The notes below the pieces were generated by a model that was not told where the DNA came from, did not search any database, and was given only the letters and a program-made list of their open reading frames with translations. This document shows positions 1 to 8,162 of a stretch of 61,613 bases of DNA, one piece after another (within the stretch, counting starts at the first letter, position 1; the number at the start of each line of letters is the position of its first letter). Position numbers and translations under genes: made by a program. Origin of the DNA: Deltaproteobacteria bacterium (GTDB lineage Bacteria > Myxococcota_A > UBA796 > GCA-2862545); NCBI GenBank assembly GCA_007693595.1, contig REDI01000053.1, forward strand, positions 1 through 61,613, written 5' to 3'.

Positions 1-55
1 GGCTCCTCGTCGAAGGGCTCCTCGTCGAAGGGCTCCTCGTCGAAGGGCTCCTCGT
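1..55. repeat. 15-bp tandem repeat, 3.7 copies visible
   Basis: Three perfect copies of a 15-bp unit (1-15, 16-30, 31-45) and a 10-bp partial copy (46-55) are visible. The unit is in frame in the minus-strand gene and encodes EEPFD. The array is cut by the window edge, so its full length is unknown. Perfect identity suggests recent slippage and likely copy-number variation. Confidence 0.9.
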
Positions 56-320
56 ATGCGAGGAGCGTCGCGTCCAACATGACGACGTATCGGTACGCGC
101 TGATCGCCGCCAAGAGGTTGCCGCCCCCTGGAAGGCAGCAGAGGCTGAGCCCGAAGTAGAGCACGGCGCGCAGCCCAAGCCCTCCCACGAGATCCTCGAA
201 CTTTGGATCATCGCCTAGCGCCATGCCTATCCACATGTGCCCAGCCCCCGGAAGGAGCAGCGAGACCATCGCGGCGGTGCGGGCAGCGGGCATGGTGAAC
301 TCGACCTTGTCGTCGGTCAC
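1..320 (-). CDS. Small membrane protein with EEPFD tandem repeats (3' end outside window)
   Basis: This reading frame starts at a GTG (318-320), with a GGAG ribosome-binding site about six bases upstream, and runs off the left edge, so the C-terminus is missing. The visible ~106 residues have a short polar N-terminus, a PGAGHMWIG segment like the start of TM2-type small membrane proteins, a Gly-rich stretch, and a second hydrophobic stretch with a CC pair (about residues 52-85). After that the protein becomes a repeated acidic pentapeptide, EEPFD, encoded by a 15-bp DNA repeat. It is probably an inner-membrane protein with an acidic cytoplasmic or periplasmic tail. The TM2-like comparison rests only on the PGAGH motif and is weak. 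Function unknown. Confidence 0.6.
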   Translation of the reverse strand, partial: MTDDKVEFTMPAARTAAMVSLLLPGAGHMWIGMALGDDPKFEDLVGGLGLRAVLYFGLSLCCLPGGGNLLAAISAYRYVVMLDATLLAYEEPFDEEPFDEEPFDEE

Positions 321-803
321 AGCATCTCCGCGTAAGGTGTCGATCGTCTTCGACGGCCCCCTTAGCTCGGTTTACCGTCGAACGCTCCCTTCACCTTCAG
401 CGAGCGGCACATCGCGACAGCGATCGCCCCGTTCAAGGGAATCGGCCCTTCGAGCACGGCGACGGATCGTCGTCTCGTGGGCAACATCTCGAACAACCGC
501 CGCCTCGGCGCTCTGAAGCCTGCGTCACCTCCTCAGCGAGGGATCGTTCGAGGCCTCCAGACCCTTCCGGTCATCACTCCCGTACCGCCCTCGACCAATC
601 GGTGCCCTGTCAGGAGGATGGTTCTTCCGAGCGCAGCGCTTCGGATATCAGACGCACGGCGATCCCGTTAGGGCACGCTTCCCGTTCGACGACCCCAGAC
701 CCACGAGACGGTATGGTCTTGGGCCCCCCGGCCTCAAAGGTTCGAGTATCGAGAGCCGCCGGAGCGTCGGTCTCGTCCATACGACACCGTCCACCCGGGA
801 GTA
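321..803. other. Non-coding or decayed stretch
   Basis: No frame in this ~480-bp stretch shows a plausible start, ribosome-binding site and protein-like composition together. Open frames present are short, Arg/Ser/Pro-rich and mutually overlapping, as expected by chance in GC-rich DNA. It probably holds the promoter of the leftward gene at 320 and of the remnant at 804, but no convincing -35/-10 pair was found. Confidence 0.5.
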
Positions 804-1010
804 ATGCCCATGATCCAGCTCCTCTCCATGATCGTGCTCAGCCTTGGCGGGACCGCCCACGCCTAAGACCGCACGAGGTCGAGGCCCTCCTCGCCCGCGC
901 CCAGGCCTCGCTGGCTGCAGCCGACTCCAACGCCGACTATAAAGCCACAGCTCGAGCGTTGAACGAGGCGATCAAGGCCCTAGTTGGGTCTTCTACGCCG
1001 ACCCGCGACC
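804..1010 (+). pseudogene. Frameshifted remnant of a small secreted protein
   Basis: A GGGAG site (797-801) precedes ATG 810 (ATG 804 is too close), which opens a clean signal peptide ending in GGTAHA. The frame then hits TAA at 864-866. Shifting frame there reveals a protein-like helical sequence: PHEVEALLARAQASL, then a Tyr/Lys segment, then ARALNEAIKAL, to about 1000. The downstream frame breaks down after ALVGSS. The parent was therefore probably a small periplasmic helical protein, now disrupted by an indel and truncated. A sequencing error could explain the single frameshift but not the poor sequence after it. Family not recognised. Confidence 0.5.
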
Positions 1011-1038
1011 CGAGGGCAGCGGGCCTCGCCCGAAACGA

Positions 1039-1059
1039 ACCCGATGGAAGGCATCGGGT
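1039..1059 (-). terminator. Stem-loop after the methyltransferase gene
   Basis: A perfect 8-bp stem (ACCCGATG pairing with CATCGGGT) with a 5-nt loop lies just downstream of the methyltransferase stop at 1062. On the transcript strand it is followed by a T-containing but not T-rich stretch, so it is only a possible intrinsic terminator. Confidence 0.45.
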
Positions 1060-1061
1060 CG

Positions 1062-1898
1062 CTAGGTGCCGAGCTTGCGGCCGAGCAGCGCGTGGCAAGA
1101 GGCATCGAGCACGAGCGGTCGGTCGGGTCCGCCCGAACGCTCCGATAACGACTGTACGAACGTCTCTTCAACGGCACGCAGCTCCTTGGGGTTACAGGCT
1201 CCGAGCAGCGTGCCGGTGACCGGATTGTCGCGCATCGCGCGCCACGCGATCCGCGGGCTGGGCAAGACGAGGCTCGCGTTCAGCACGTAGACGCGCAGGT
1301 CGCCGATCCCGACCTCGCGGGCGACCTCGGCGCGGAGAGCGGGAGCGTCGGCGATGTCGAGCCAAGAACGGGAGGGTCTGGACAGCAATCGTTCAGGAAG
1401 TGCACGCATCAGCGGCTGCATTTGCGCCCGGGCCATGTCGTTGTGAGCTGGACCGCGCCAAACCGTCGTGGCGAACAGGCCACCGGGCCGAAGCACCCGC
1501 CCAGCTTCGCGCCAGCCCGCCTGCCGCTCGGGAAACAAAAAGATGCCGAAGCTTGAGAAGACCGCGTCGAAGCTCGCATCGGAGTAGGGCAAATCCTGCC
1601 CGTCGCCCACCTGGCAGGTCGCGCTGGAGGCGAGATCCGCGCTTCGGAGCCGCGCCTGGGTTCGCTCGATCATACGGGAGGAGGCATCGATCGCCTCAAC
1701 GCGCGCCCCCACCTCGCGCGCCCACTGCGCGAGCGGCAAGGTGAGGGCGCCACAGCCGCAGGCCACATCGAGGACCGCGCGGGCTGTGGAGATCTCTTGG
1801 TTTGCCAGGCGGAACAGGCCAGCAGAGAGCTGGGACGTCAGCGGCTCAAAGTAGCGCTCATAGGTGTCAGCGTGTGCGCTCCAGGCATCGGCGAACAT
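1062..1898 (-). CDS. Class I SAM-dependent methyltransferase
   Basis: About 278 residues. The glycine-rich SAM motif I reads VLDVACGCGALT (near residue 42). An acidic residue at the end of strand 2 is seen in VEAIDASSRMI. The motif around DLPYSDASFDAVFSSFG and the post-motif RVLRPGG match the UbiE/Methyltransf_11 type of small-molecule methyltransferase. Two ATGs are adjacent at 1901 and 1898. The second is better placed relative to the AGGAGG site. It lies 16 bp downstream of the DUF1428 gene and is probably co-transcribed with it. The methyl acceptor cannot be told from sequence. The stem-loop at 1039-1059 may end the transcript. Confidence 0.85.
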   Translation of the reverse strand: MFADAWSAHADTYERYFEPLTSQLSAGLFRLANQEISTARAVLDVACGCGALTLPLAQWAREVGARVEAIDASSRMIERTQARLRSADLASSATCQVGDGQDLPYSDASFDAVFSSFGIFLFPERQAGWREAGRVLRPGGLFATTVWRGPAHNDMARAQMQPLMRALPERLLSRPSRSWLDIADAPALRAEVAREVGIGDLRVYVLNASLVLPSPRIAWRAMRDNPVTGTLLGACNPKELRAVEETFVQSLSERSGGPDRPLVLDASCHALLGRKLGT

Positions 1899-1917
1899 CA
1901 TACCTCCTCGTGCCAGA

Positions 1918-2274
1918 CTAAGGGGTGTTCACTATCGGAACAAAGCCACCATAGATCATTCGCTTTCCGTCGAAGGGCATCGGGTTGGACTCGGCTGCCA
2001 GGCGCGGATCGGCCATCGCAGCCGCCATCCCGCGCGCACAAGCTTGTTCTGACGCCCACGACATCCACCCGAAGACGATGGCCTCGCCACTGCGGGCGTC
2101 GACCGCTCGGTAGAAGTCGGTGAGTTCGCCGGGTGGGACCTCGTCGCCCCAGCACTCGACGGCAAAGAGCACTCCATGTTCACGAAAGACTGTTGACGCG
2201 GTACGGGCATGTTCAAGGTATGCCTGGCGGCGATCGGCAGGTACAGGGAGCACAAATCCGGTAAAATACTTCAT
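1918..2274 (-). CDS. DUF1428 family protein (YbaA-like)
   Basis: 118 residues, the full usual length of this small soluble family. Recognisable family features are the N-terminal GFVLPVP, the REHG segment followed by CWGDEVPPGE, the central VFGWMSWAS, and the C-terminal MPFDGKRMIYGGF. The family folds as a dimeric alpha-beta barrel. Its members are often annotated as RNA-signal-recognition-like or environmental-stress proteins, but no activity is established. It is the first gene of a probable two-gene unit with the methyltransferase 16 bp downstream. Confidence 0.85.
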   Translation of the reverse strand: MKYFTGFVLPVPADRRQAYLEHARTASTVFREHGVLFAVECWGDEVPPGELTDFYRAVDARSGEAIVFGWMSWASEQACARGMAAAMADPRLAAESNPMPFDGKRMIYGGFVPIVNTP

Positions 2275-2505
2275 AGGTGGACTCCGGGCAGATCGGTAGA
2301 GGACGGGTGCGGCGAGCCGCGAGGCGCAGGACCTCCCATCGCCCCTTCGACGTTCACCGATCGCTTAGGACGGGATCGTGTCTCGGGCGCGACGGTCGAG
2401 GCTCCTTGCTCCTCGCTGTATAACTTGATACCACCCTGTGTTGGCCATCCTCGACTCGAGAGATGAGGTCAACGAAGTTCCCCGCAGCCCTACTGGTGAT
2501 CACCG

Positions 2506-3393
2506 ATGCCCCTCGCAGCCTGTTTCTGGTTTCCTGGCTCCGCGGGCGAGGCTCTGTCGTTCTATGAGCGTCGGGTGCCTGGCTTCTCGATCCGGCCGAC
2601 ACACCCCCTCACGGCAGCCCAAGCGGCCTTGGTCGGCGCACCCGAGGGGCAGCCGCTGACCTATGACTTTCGGATCTTCGATCTCGACGGGGTCGCGATG
2701 GGGCACGCGCCTGGCTTCGTGCTCAACCCCTCCCTCTCCTTGCACCTCTCCCTGCAAGATGAGCAGGCGCTCCGAGAGCTCTGGGCCGCCTTGGCCGACG
2801 GGGGCACGGTCATGATGCCCCTCCAGCCGTGGCCTTGGAGCCCCCTCTATGGTTGGGTCCAGGATCGCTTCGGCCTGTCCTGGCAGCTCACCCTCACCGA
2901 GAGCGGATCGCCGTCAGCCGCCCCTGCCCTGCTGTTCACCGGCCCGAGCTACGGTCGGGCCGAGCAGGCCATCGAGCGATACACCGACCTCTTCGACCCA
3001 GGTCGAACGCTCCTCTTGTCGAAGCACGACGGCAGCGGCCCGGACCCCGACGGCGAGCTGCAGTACGCCGAGGTCGAGCTCCACGGTCAAAAGGTGATCG
3101 CCGTACAGGGTGGCGGGCCCGAAGCCCACCCCTTTACCTTCAACGAAGCGGGCTCGCTCGTGGTTCGGTGTGCAGACCAAAGGGAGATCGACCACTTCTG
3201 GCATGGTCTGACCGCCTCGCCCGAGGCGGAGCAGTGTGGCTGGCTGAAGGATCGCTACGGCTTGAGCTGGCAGATCGTGCCAGCAGAGCTCGTCCCGCTG
3301 CTCTTCGCGCGCGACGAGGACCAGGGCCTTCGAACCATGAGGGCGATGCTCGGCATGAAGAAGCTCGACCTCGACGCCCTGCGCGGAGCCTGA
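2506..3393 (+). CDS. Two-domain VOC (glyoxalase-fold, PhnB-like) protein
   Basis: 295 residues forming two tandem PhnB-like VOC domains (about 1-130 and 140-290). The N-terminus has the family signature CFWFPGSAGEALSFY. Each half ends in a similar WGLSWQ-type segment (RFGLSWQLT and RYGLSWQIV). Domain 1 also has the paired GYVQDRFG-like loop before its last strand. Cytoplasmic; members of this family are usually of unknown substrate and often lack a complete metal site. The first 15 codons contain the 45-bp segment found again in the broken gene downstream. No strong ribosome-binding site is visible before the ATG. It is followed closely by the GT-C pseudogene. Confidence 0.85.
   Translation: MPLAACFWFPGSAGEALSFYERRVPGFSIRPTHPLTAAQAALVGAPEGQPLTYDFRIFDLDGVAMGHAPGFVLNPSLSLHLSLQDEQALRELWAALADGGTVMMPLQPWPWSPLYGWVQDRFGLSWQLTLTESGSPSAAPALLFTGPSYGRAEQAIERYTDLFDPGRTLLLSKHDGSGPDPDGELQYAEVELHGQKVIAVQGGGPEAHPFTFNEAGSLVVRCADQREIDHFWHGLTASPEAEQCGWLKDRYGLSWQIVPAELVPLLFARDEDQGLRTMRAMLGMKKLDLDALRGA
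2515..2559 (+). repeat. 45-bp direct repeat, copy in VOC gene
   Basis: This segment encodes AACFWFPGSAGEALS of the VOC protein, where it is native because it carries the family N-terminal signature. It recurs at 3635-3679 with a single mismatch. Confidence 0.9.
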
Positions 3394-3450
3394 GACGGAT
3401 CGAGCCTTGAGCGATCGGGGTGGGGAGCGGGGACCCCTCCTCGCGGCGAA

Positions 3451-4540
3451 ATGGGGCTCGGCCTGGACGATGGATACATTCAGCTCGCGGTGTCCGAGCA
3501 GTATGCCCAGGGTCGCGTCGGGGTCACCGCCGGGGAGTACGTCGTCGCATCCTCTTCTGTGCTCTATCCGTGGCTCCTCGCCCTAGGGGAAGGAACGCGC
3601 TTCCATCTTTGGCTCCCTTGGTTGTTCAATAGTGGCAGCCTGTTTCTGGTTTCCTGGCTCCGCGGGCGAGGCCCTGTCGAAGAACCTCGCCTTCTGGCCT
3701 ACAGGGCCCATCTTGGTGCTCGGTGTGGCCGTGGCTTGGATCCGGGCCAGGCTTCGCGCGACGACGGGAGACACCCAGGTTGTACTGTGGCTTTCCCTTG
3801 TGTCCGCGCTTCACCTGATGGGTTCTGGGATGGGAGAACGGTCGAGATATGAGGGCTACTTGCTCGTTCTTCTATGCCTCACCCACCTCTGGCTCTCTCG
3901 TCCGATCCAGGGGCAACAGACCCGCCCCCTCATCACGCGTGGCGTGATCCTCGCCCTCCTCGGAGGGGCAATCGCTTTCTCGCCCATGATGTCCCGATGG
4001 GGTCATCACGTGTTGAGTGTTCGAAACCAACACGGTCAGATGCACCGCTTCGCCACAACGGTGGTACAGGGGCCCGTCGCCGTCAACGACCTTGGGGTGG
4101 TAGCCTGGAACAACCCCTACGGCGTCGTTGATCTCGTAGGACTCGGAAGCGATGAGGTTCGTCACTGGCGGGTGAGTCGGGTGCGTCCCACGGCGGGAGT
4201 TCTCCGCGAGGCGTGGACCTTGGGCCTGTTGAACCCTTCGACCAAGGACTTCATCCGGGACGCCAGCCTGCCGCCCAAACTCAGCCCCTCCGCCATGCGC
4301 GACCTGATCGAGCGGCGCGGCGTGAAGGTCATCATGATCTATGAACACTGGTTTCCAGAGGTGCCGTCCTCTTGGCGACGCCTGGGCACCTTGGTCACCT
4401 CGCCACCCGACTCCGCAGCTTCGAGACGGGTTGCTTTCTGGGCAGTCAATGGTTCGGTCGCAGCGGAGCTGACCCCCGGCCTCCAGCGTTGGATCACCGA
4501 TCTCCCTGAGGGCGTCTCCTTCGAGGCCGAGGCAGACTAG
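3451..4540 (+). pseudogene. Broken GT-C fold glycosyltransferase (internal deletion plus frameshift)
   Basis: The 5' part (3451 to about 3634, frame 1) reads LDDGYIQLAVSEQYAQG and SSSVLYPWLLALG, the typical first periplasmic loop of a GT-C membrane glycosyltransferase. The 3' part (about 3680-4540, frame 2) carries four hydrophobic segments and then a soluble end with GPVAVNDLGVVAW and DLVGLGSDEV, typical of the C-terminus of the same family. Normal members are roughly 500-700 residues with 8-12 membrane segments, so most of the middle is missing. The N-terminal membrane segment is also absent. The two halves are joined by the 45-bp copied segment and sit in different frames. A shortened product from GTG 3632 is formally possible but unlikely to be an active transferase. 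Confidence 0.7.
3635..3679 (+). repeat. 45-bp direct repeat, copy at glycosyltransferase break
   Basis: Nearly identical (one mismatch) to 2515-2559. It lies exactly between the two halves of the broken GT-C gene and matches neither half's expected protein sequence. That makes it look like templated filler at a deletion junction. Confidence 0.85.
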
Positions 4541-4565
4541 CCCACGGCATCTCCAAGATCCTCGT

Positions 4566-5828
4566 CTATCTCGCGATGTGCCTCCACCTTCTCTGAGGGG
4601 CGATCTCTTGGGTGGAGTTTGAAAAGAACCGCGCGTCCGTGAAGTTGTTCTCGATGAACTGGTCGAGGATCTCGTCGAGAACATTGCTAGCGAAGGCGCG
4701 GGCGTAGTTGGACAAGAACTGGGAGAGGGTGGGCCGCTCGTTGGCGGCCACCGCTTCGCGAAGGGTCTCAACAGCAGCCCCCCCACTTGAGCTGACGAAC
4801 GTCTTGATGACAAGCTTGGCCGTATCTCGACCCAGTCGGTTCACGAGCGAGCGCCCAAGGTTCGTGTTCGTGAGCACGCGTCCAGCCACCGCGTCGGCCA
4901 ACGGTCCACCGAACAAGGCGAGCGCAAGGTCGATGGAGAGCGACCGACCTTCCGCAGCCCAGTCGATGGGCTCCCCACTCGACCATCGAACGCCAACATC
5001 GATCGATTGAGCGACCACCACGCCTGTACCTGCGATCACGGCGCTGGCTACTGTGCCCGTGCCCGCGGAGGCTGCGGTCACTCCGACCGCGATCGAGGCG
5101 TCACGGACGTCCCTGGAGGTCTCGTAGGTGTTCTCGAGGGAGTCGACCTGGCTCCGGTGAAGCCCCTGAAGCCCGTCCTCGACCTCGACGGCCTTTTCGG
5201 CCGCGACCCTGATCCGATCGAGGAAGAGATCGAGATCCCTGATGGCCCTCACGCCACGGGCTTCCCCGATGACCCTGCGGATATCCGCGAGCTTGTGGTG
5301 GAGGTGGCGGGTATCATTATCACCGTGCATTCTTGTGATGACATGCTCTTCCTGCACTTCGTCGAATGCTCGAACACGGCCCAACAGCTCTTGGTACCGA
5401 CCCGATACGAAGCGCAGGAGGGTGGAGGCCCCTCGACCCTCGTCTTGACCACGTACAAAGTTGACTTGAGGTGCAGCGCGACGCCCGTTGTGCATGTGCG
5501 TAAACCGTAGGCGCCCCTCTTGGTCCCACAGCATCGAAGACCATCCATCAGCTTGGGCAGCGACGTCGCCGGTCCCTCCATTCATGATGTCGAGCAGTCG
5601 AGCGTTCTCCCGCATCGCGATTTCAGGGCTCCTTCGCTCCCCCCTGGGACGAGACTCTGCCGCCTGTTCCGCCACAAGACTCCAGTCGATCTCACTGGCC
5701 TCACCAGCATCCTGACCTGACAGTTCAGCCTGGACCTCGGAGTTTGCCACGGCAGGTTCCAGGTCGCTCGGCGAGCTCGTCGGGGAGGGCGACGCGGGCC
5801 GGGAGGCACTCCTACGGGTTCGGCTCAT
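4566..5828 (-). CDS. Hypothetical protein: disordered N-terminus, Gly/Ala hydrophobic core
   Basis: 420 residues, with a good GGGAG site seven bases before the ATG. Residues 1-70 are Ser/Pro/Arg- and Glu-rich and probably disordered. Residues 80-240 are charged and helical, with a His-rich patch TRHLHHKL. Residues 244-280 are a Gly/Ala/Val hydrophobic run (TAASAGTGTV then IAGTGVVVAQ), and 297-315 form a second hydrophobic stretch. The C-terminal 80 residues are soluble. There is no signal peptide. Such layouts occur in effectors delivered by contractile injection systems and in pre-toxin proteins of myxobacteria. That is only a resemblance, since no toxin motif and no injection genes are visible here. 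Confidence 0.6.
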   Translation of the reverse strand: MSRTRRSASRPASPSPTSSPSDLEPAVANSEVQAELSGQDAGEASEIDWSLVAEQAAESRPRGERRSPEIAMRENARLLDIMNGGTGDVAAQADGWSSMLWDQEGRLRFTHMHNGRRAAPQVNFVRGQDEGRGASTLLRFVSGRYQELLGRVRAFDEVQEEHVITRMHGDNDTRHLHHKLADIRRVIGEARGVRAIRDLDLFLDRIRVAAEKAVEVEDGLQGLHRSQVDSLENTYETSRDVRDASIAVGVTAASAGTGTVASAVIAGTGVVVAQSIDVGVRWSSGEPIDWAAEGRSLSIDLALALFGGPLADAVAGRVLTNTNLGRSLVNRLGRDTAKLVIKTFVSSSGGAAVETLREAVAANERPTLSQFLSNYARAFASNVLDEILDQFIENNFTDARFFSNSTQEIAPQRRWRHIAR

Positions 5829-5955
5829 TGGAGTCTCCCTTTCGCCCGACGCGGACGCGGCTCACGGGTGAAGGTACACGGGACGATCTCGACCCAATCA
5901 ACCTACGATAACCTCTCAGCGCACGACATGGTGTCTTTTTCGCTTCGAAGTCAGG

Positions 5956-6063
5956 GCGTACCCGCTCCAGCGCCCACCTGGTCCTAGCCCACCCGGTGCC
6001 GCCCTTCGTCACGATCCGCCCGCTGAGCGTACCCGCTCCAGCGCCCACCTGGTCCTAGCCCAC
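5956..6063. repeat. Pair of 37-bp direct repeats (5956-5992, 6027-6063)
   Basis: Two copies of a 37-bp sequence, apparently identical, are separated by a 34-bp unique spacer in the gap between two leftward genes. Each copy can fold a small CCAG/CTGG hairpin. On the minus strand a stop codon (6055-6057) ending a short protein-like frame (6058-6177, GRTAVDLSRAGAP) falls inside copy 2. The remaining bases to 6217 show nothing else. Confidence 0.85.
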
Positions 6064-6217
6064 AGCGAGCAGATCGGCGGCCTCCACAGCATCCGAGAGA
6101 GGCGCCCCAGCCCTTGAGAGGTCGACCGCGGTACGCCCCAACGACTTCCGTGCACTTCGCGGCAAGTCCAGGACCCCTCACGCGACCGAGGGTGGGGGGC
6201 TCCATCGCCTCGGAGTC

Positions 6218-7324
6218 CTACGGGGCCGACCTCCGCAGGCCGGGAACCACCACCACGTTGCCTGGGTGCCTGCCTTCCCACTTGGCATGGAGGGCCTCGT
6301 GGAGCGCGTCGAGGGGATAGGTGGCGCCGACGTGCGGGCGCAGGTGGCCCCCCCCCGCCCAGGCCAACAAGCGTTCGAGGCGCTCCCGCCGCAGGGATGG
6401 GTCGCGGTGGACCGCGATGGCGGCCGGGGAGCCCAGCACGTCGATGCCCTTCATGAGGATCAGGTTGGTGGGGAGCACGTTGGGGTCCTGATCCCCACGT
6501 CCGGCGAAGGGGGTGGACGCCCAACCCACCACGACGAAGCGCGCCCCGAAGGCCGCCGCGCGCAGGGCCTCGGTCGAGAGTGCCCCTCCCACCGGATCGT
6601 AGACGACATCCGCTCCACGTCCCTCGGTCAGGCCCTTGACCTGGTCCCTCAGCCGCGGCGCGTCGGGGCGAAGGTCGAGGAGAGCGTCCGCCCCCTCTGC
6701 CTGGGCCCGGGCCAGCTTGTCGGGAGAGCGACCCGCGGCGAGGACCCGCGCCCCGAGGACCTTGGCGAGCTGCACCGCCGCGAGGCCGACCGAGCCGGTC
6801 GCCCCAAGGATTAAGACCGTCTCTCCCGCCCGTAGGCGCGCCCGATGGACCAGGGCGTGGTAGGCGGTCTCGGCGCCACCGAGCAAGCACGACGCCTCTT
6901 CGAAAGGGAGCCCAGCAGGGATGGGGATCGCGGCCTTGGCTGGAGCCACGGCGTAGCTCGCGAAGCCCCCCTGGCTCCGATAGCTGCCGAGGGATCGAGG
7001 GCCAGTCAGCAGACCATCGGCGATCACCCGATCGCCGACGGACACGGTAGAGACCCCGGCGCCGACCTCGAGCACTTCGCCGGCGAACTCGAGGCCGGGG
7101 GTGTAGGGAGGCTCCGGCACGTGCTGGTATTGGCCGCTCCCCATGATCAGGTCGACCCAGCCCACGGTGGCAGCCCGCACCCCGATGAGCACCTCCTCGC
7201 GTGCGAGCTCCGAGGCGGCGGGCCGCGGCTGGGGCTCGAGCAGGAGGTGATGGTCCACGGTCTCGAGGGGCGTTCGCCCCAGAGCGGTGATCCGCGCACG
7301 GCGGCCGGATGGGTGCATCGTCAT
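6218..7324 (-). CDS. Zinc-independent MDR-family oxidoreductase (quinone oxidoreductase-like)
   Basis: About 368 residues from ATG 7324 (a second ATG is two codons later); the frame extends upstream but without family-like sequence. It has the GroES-like N-terminal domain with PYTPGLEFAGEVLEVGAGV and VGDRVIA. The Rossmann domain carries the NADPH-binding loop LILGATGSVGLAAVQLA (around residues 160-176), followed by GADVVYDPVGG. This pattern is typical of NADPH:quinone reductases (QOR/Zta type). The zinc ligands of alcohol dehydrogenases are not evident. Cytoplasmic; it probably reduces quinones or activated alkenes. It is divergent from the lipoprotein gene at 7537. Confidence 0.85.
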   Translation of the reverse strand: MTMHPSGRRARITALGRTPLETVDHHLLLEPQPRPAASELAREEVLIGVRAATVGWVDLIMGSGQYQHVPEPPYTPGLEFAGEVLEVGAGVSTVSVGDRVIADGLLTGPRSLGSYRSQGGFASYAVAPAKAAIPIPAGLPFEEASCLLGGAETAYHALVHRARLRAGETVLILGATGSVGLAAVQLAKVLGARVLAAGRSPDKLARAQAEGADALLDLRPDAPRLRDQVKGLTEGRGADVVYDPVGGALSTEALRAAAFGARFVVVGWASTPFAGRGDQDPNVLPTNLILMKGIDVLGSPAAIAVHRDPSLRRERLERLLAWAGGGHLRPHVGATYPLDALHEALHAKWEGRHPGNVVVVPGLRRSAP

Positions 7325-7536
7325 GGGCTGGAGTCTACACCAACCGCAGGGATCTCGGCCCGAACGGACCTCACGCCCGACCAACTCACCGGCAGACCGC
7401 GCCCCGAAACCGATGAATAACCCTGCGCTATCCAACGGCCGAATGGACCCCCGCCGTCGTGCGTCTCTCTGACCTGTTCAAAGAGCAGACCACGCGGGGC
7501 CCCAGCCGCGGGCCCGCGAACCGTCCGGAGGACCTC

Positions 7537-8154
7537 ATGCGATTCATGACCGTACTTGCCGCACTGCTTGCCACGACAGGCTGCGAATACGACCTCACGG
7601 CGGCCCACCACGAGTCCACGCCCAACACCCAAGAGCCCGTCGAGGTGGCGGGTGTGTACCAGATCACTTCGTGGGGGGAGGCCCTCGACGCCTGCGAAGC
7701 GCCCGACCACCAGGTCGAGCCACCGGCGGACTACTTCTTCATCGCGTCGACCGACGACGTAGACGGTCCTGCGCTGGTGGCTGCGGTCTGCGACGGGGAG
7801 CAGGACTGCCTAGAGCGCTTCCCCAACCGCGTCGGGCTGTCCGACATCCTGGGGATCTACACCGAGGTGCACGAGTCCGGGGCCTGGGAGGACCTCGAGA
7901 TCCACGTGACGGAGAGCTGGGAGAACGGATCGATCGCTCCCTGCCGCGCGACGATCGTCCACAACCGTCTGCTCGAGCTGGGCTCGGGGGAGGTCGAGCT
8001 TCAGCTCAGGGAATACACCTTCGACGCTCCGCTGGACCACCAAGGGTTCTGCAGCGACGAGGGCGCGATGACCGCATGGGAGAATCAGCCTTGCCGAGCT
8101 GCGCAGACCATCCGAGGGGCGTGGCTTGGCCCCCACGGGGCCGACCTGCGCTGA
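7537..8154 (+). CDS. Hypothetical lipoprotein
   Basis: 205 residues from ATG 7537, chosen because GGAGG lies five bases upstream and the frame then begins with a lipoprotein signal, MRFMTVLAALLATTGC. The mature part contains several Cys pairs (ALDACEAP, AAVCDGEQDC, APCRAT, GFCSDEG, QPCRAA) that suggest disulfides in an exported protein. No family was recognised. The 3' end converges with the small membrane protein gene only 8 bp away. Confidence 0.75.
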   Translation: MRFMTVLAALLATTGCEYDLTAAHHESTPNTQEPVEVAGVYQITSWGEALDACEAPDHQVEPPADYFFIASTDDVDGPALVAAVCDGEQDCLERFPNRVGLSDILGIYTEVHESGAWEDLEIHVTESWENGSIAPCRATIVHNRLLELGSGEVELQLREYTFDAPLDHQGFCSDEGAMTAWENQPCRAAQTIRGAWLGPHGADLR

Positions 8155-8162
8155 CAAGGGAC

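Noticed and set aside
2515-3679. Insertion sequence or integron attachment site at the 45-bp repeats
   Set aside because: No transposase or integrase, no terminal inverted repeats or target duplications; one copy is native VOC coding sequence.
5956-6063. CRISPR array
   Set aside because: Only two copies per locus, no third repeat, no cas genes in the window, and the second pair has a different sequence. Repeats with spacers of this length can arise by duplication.
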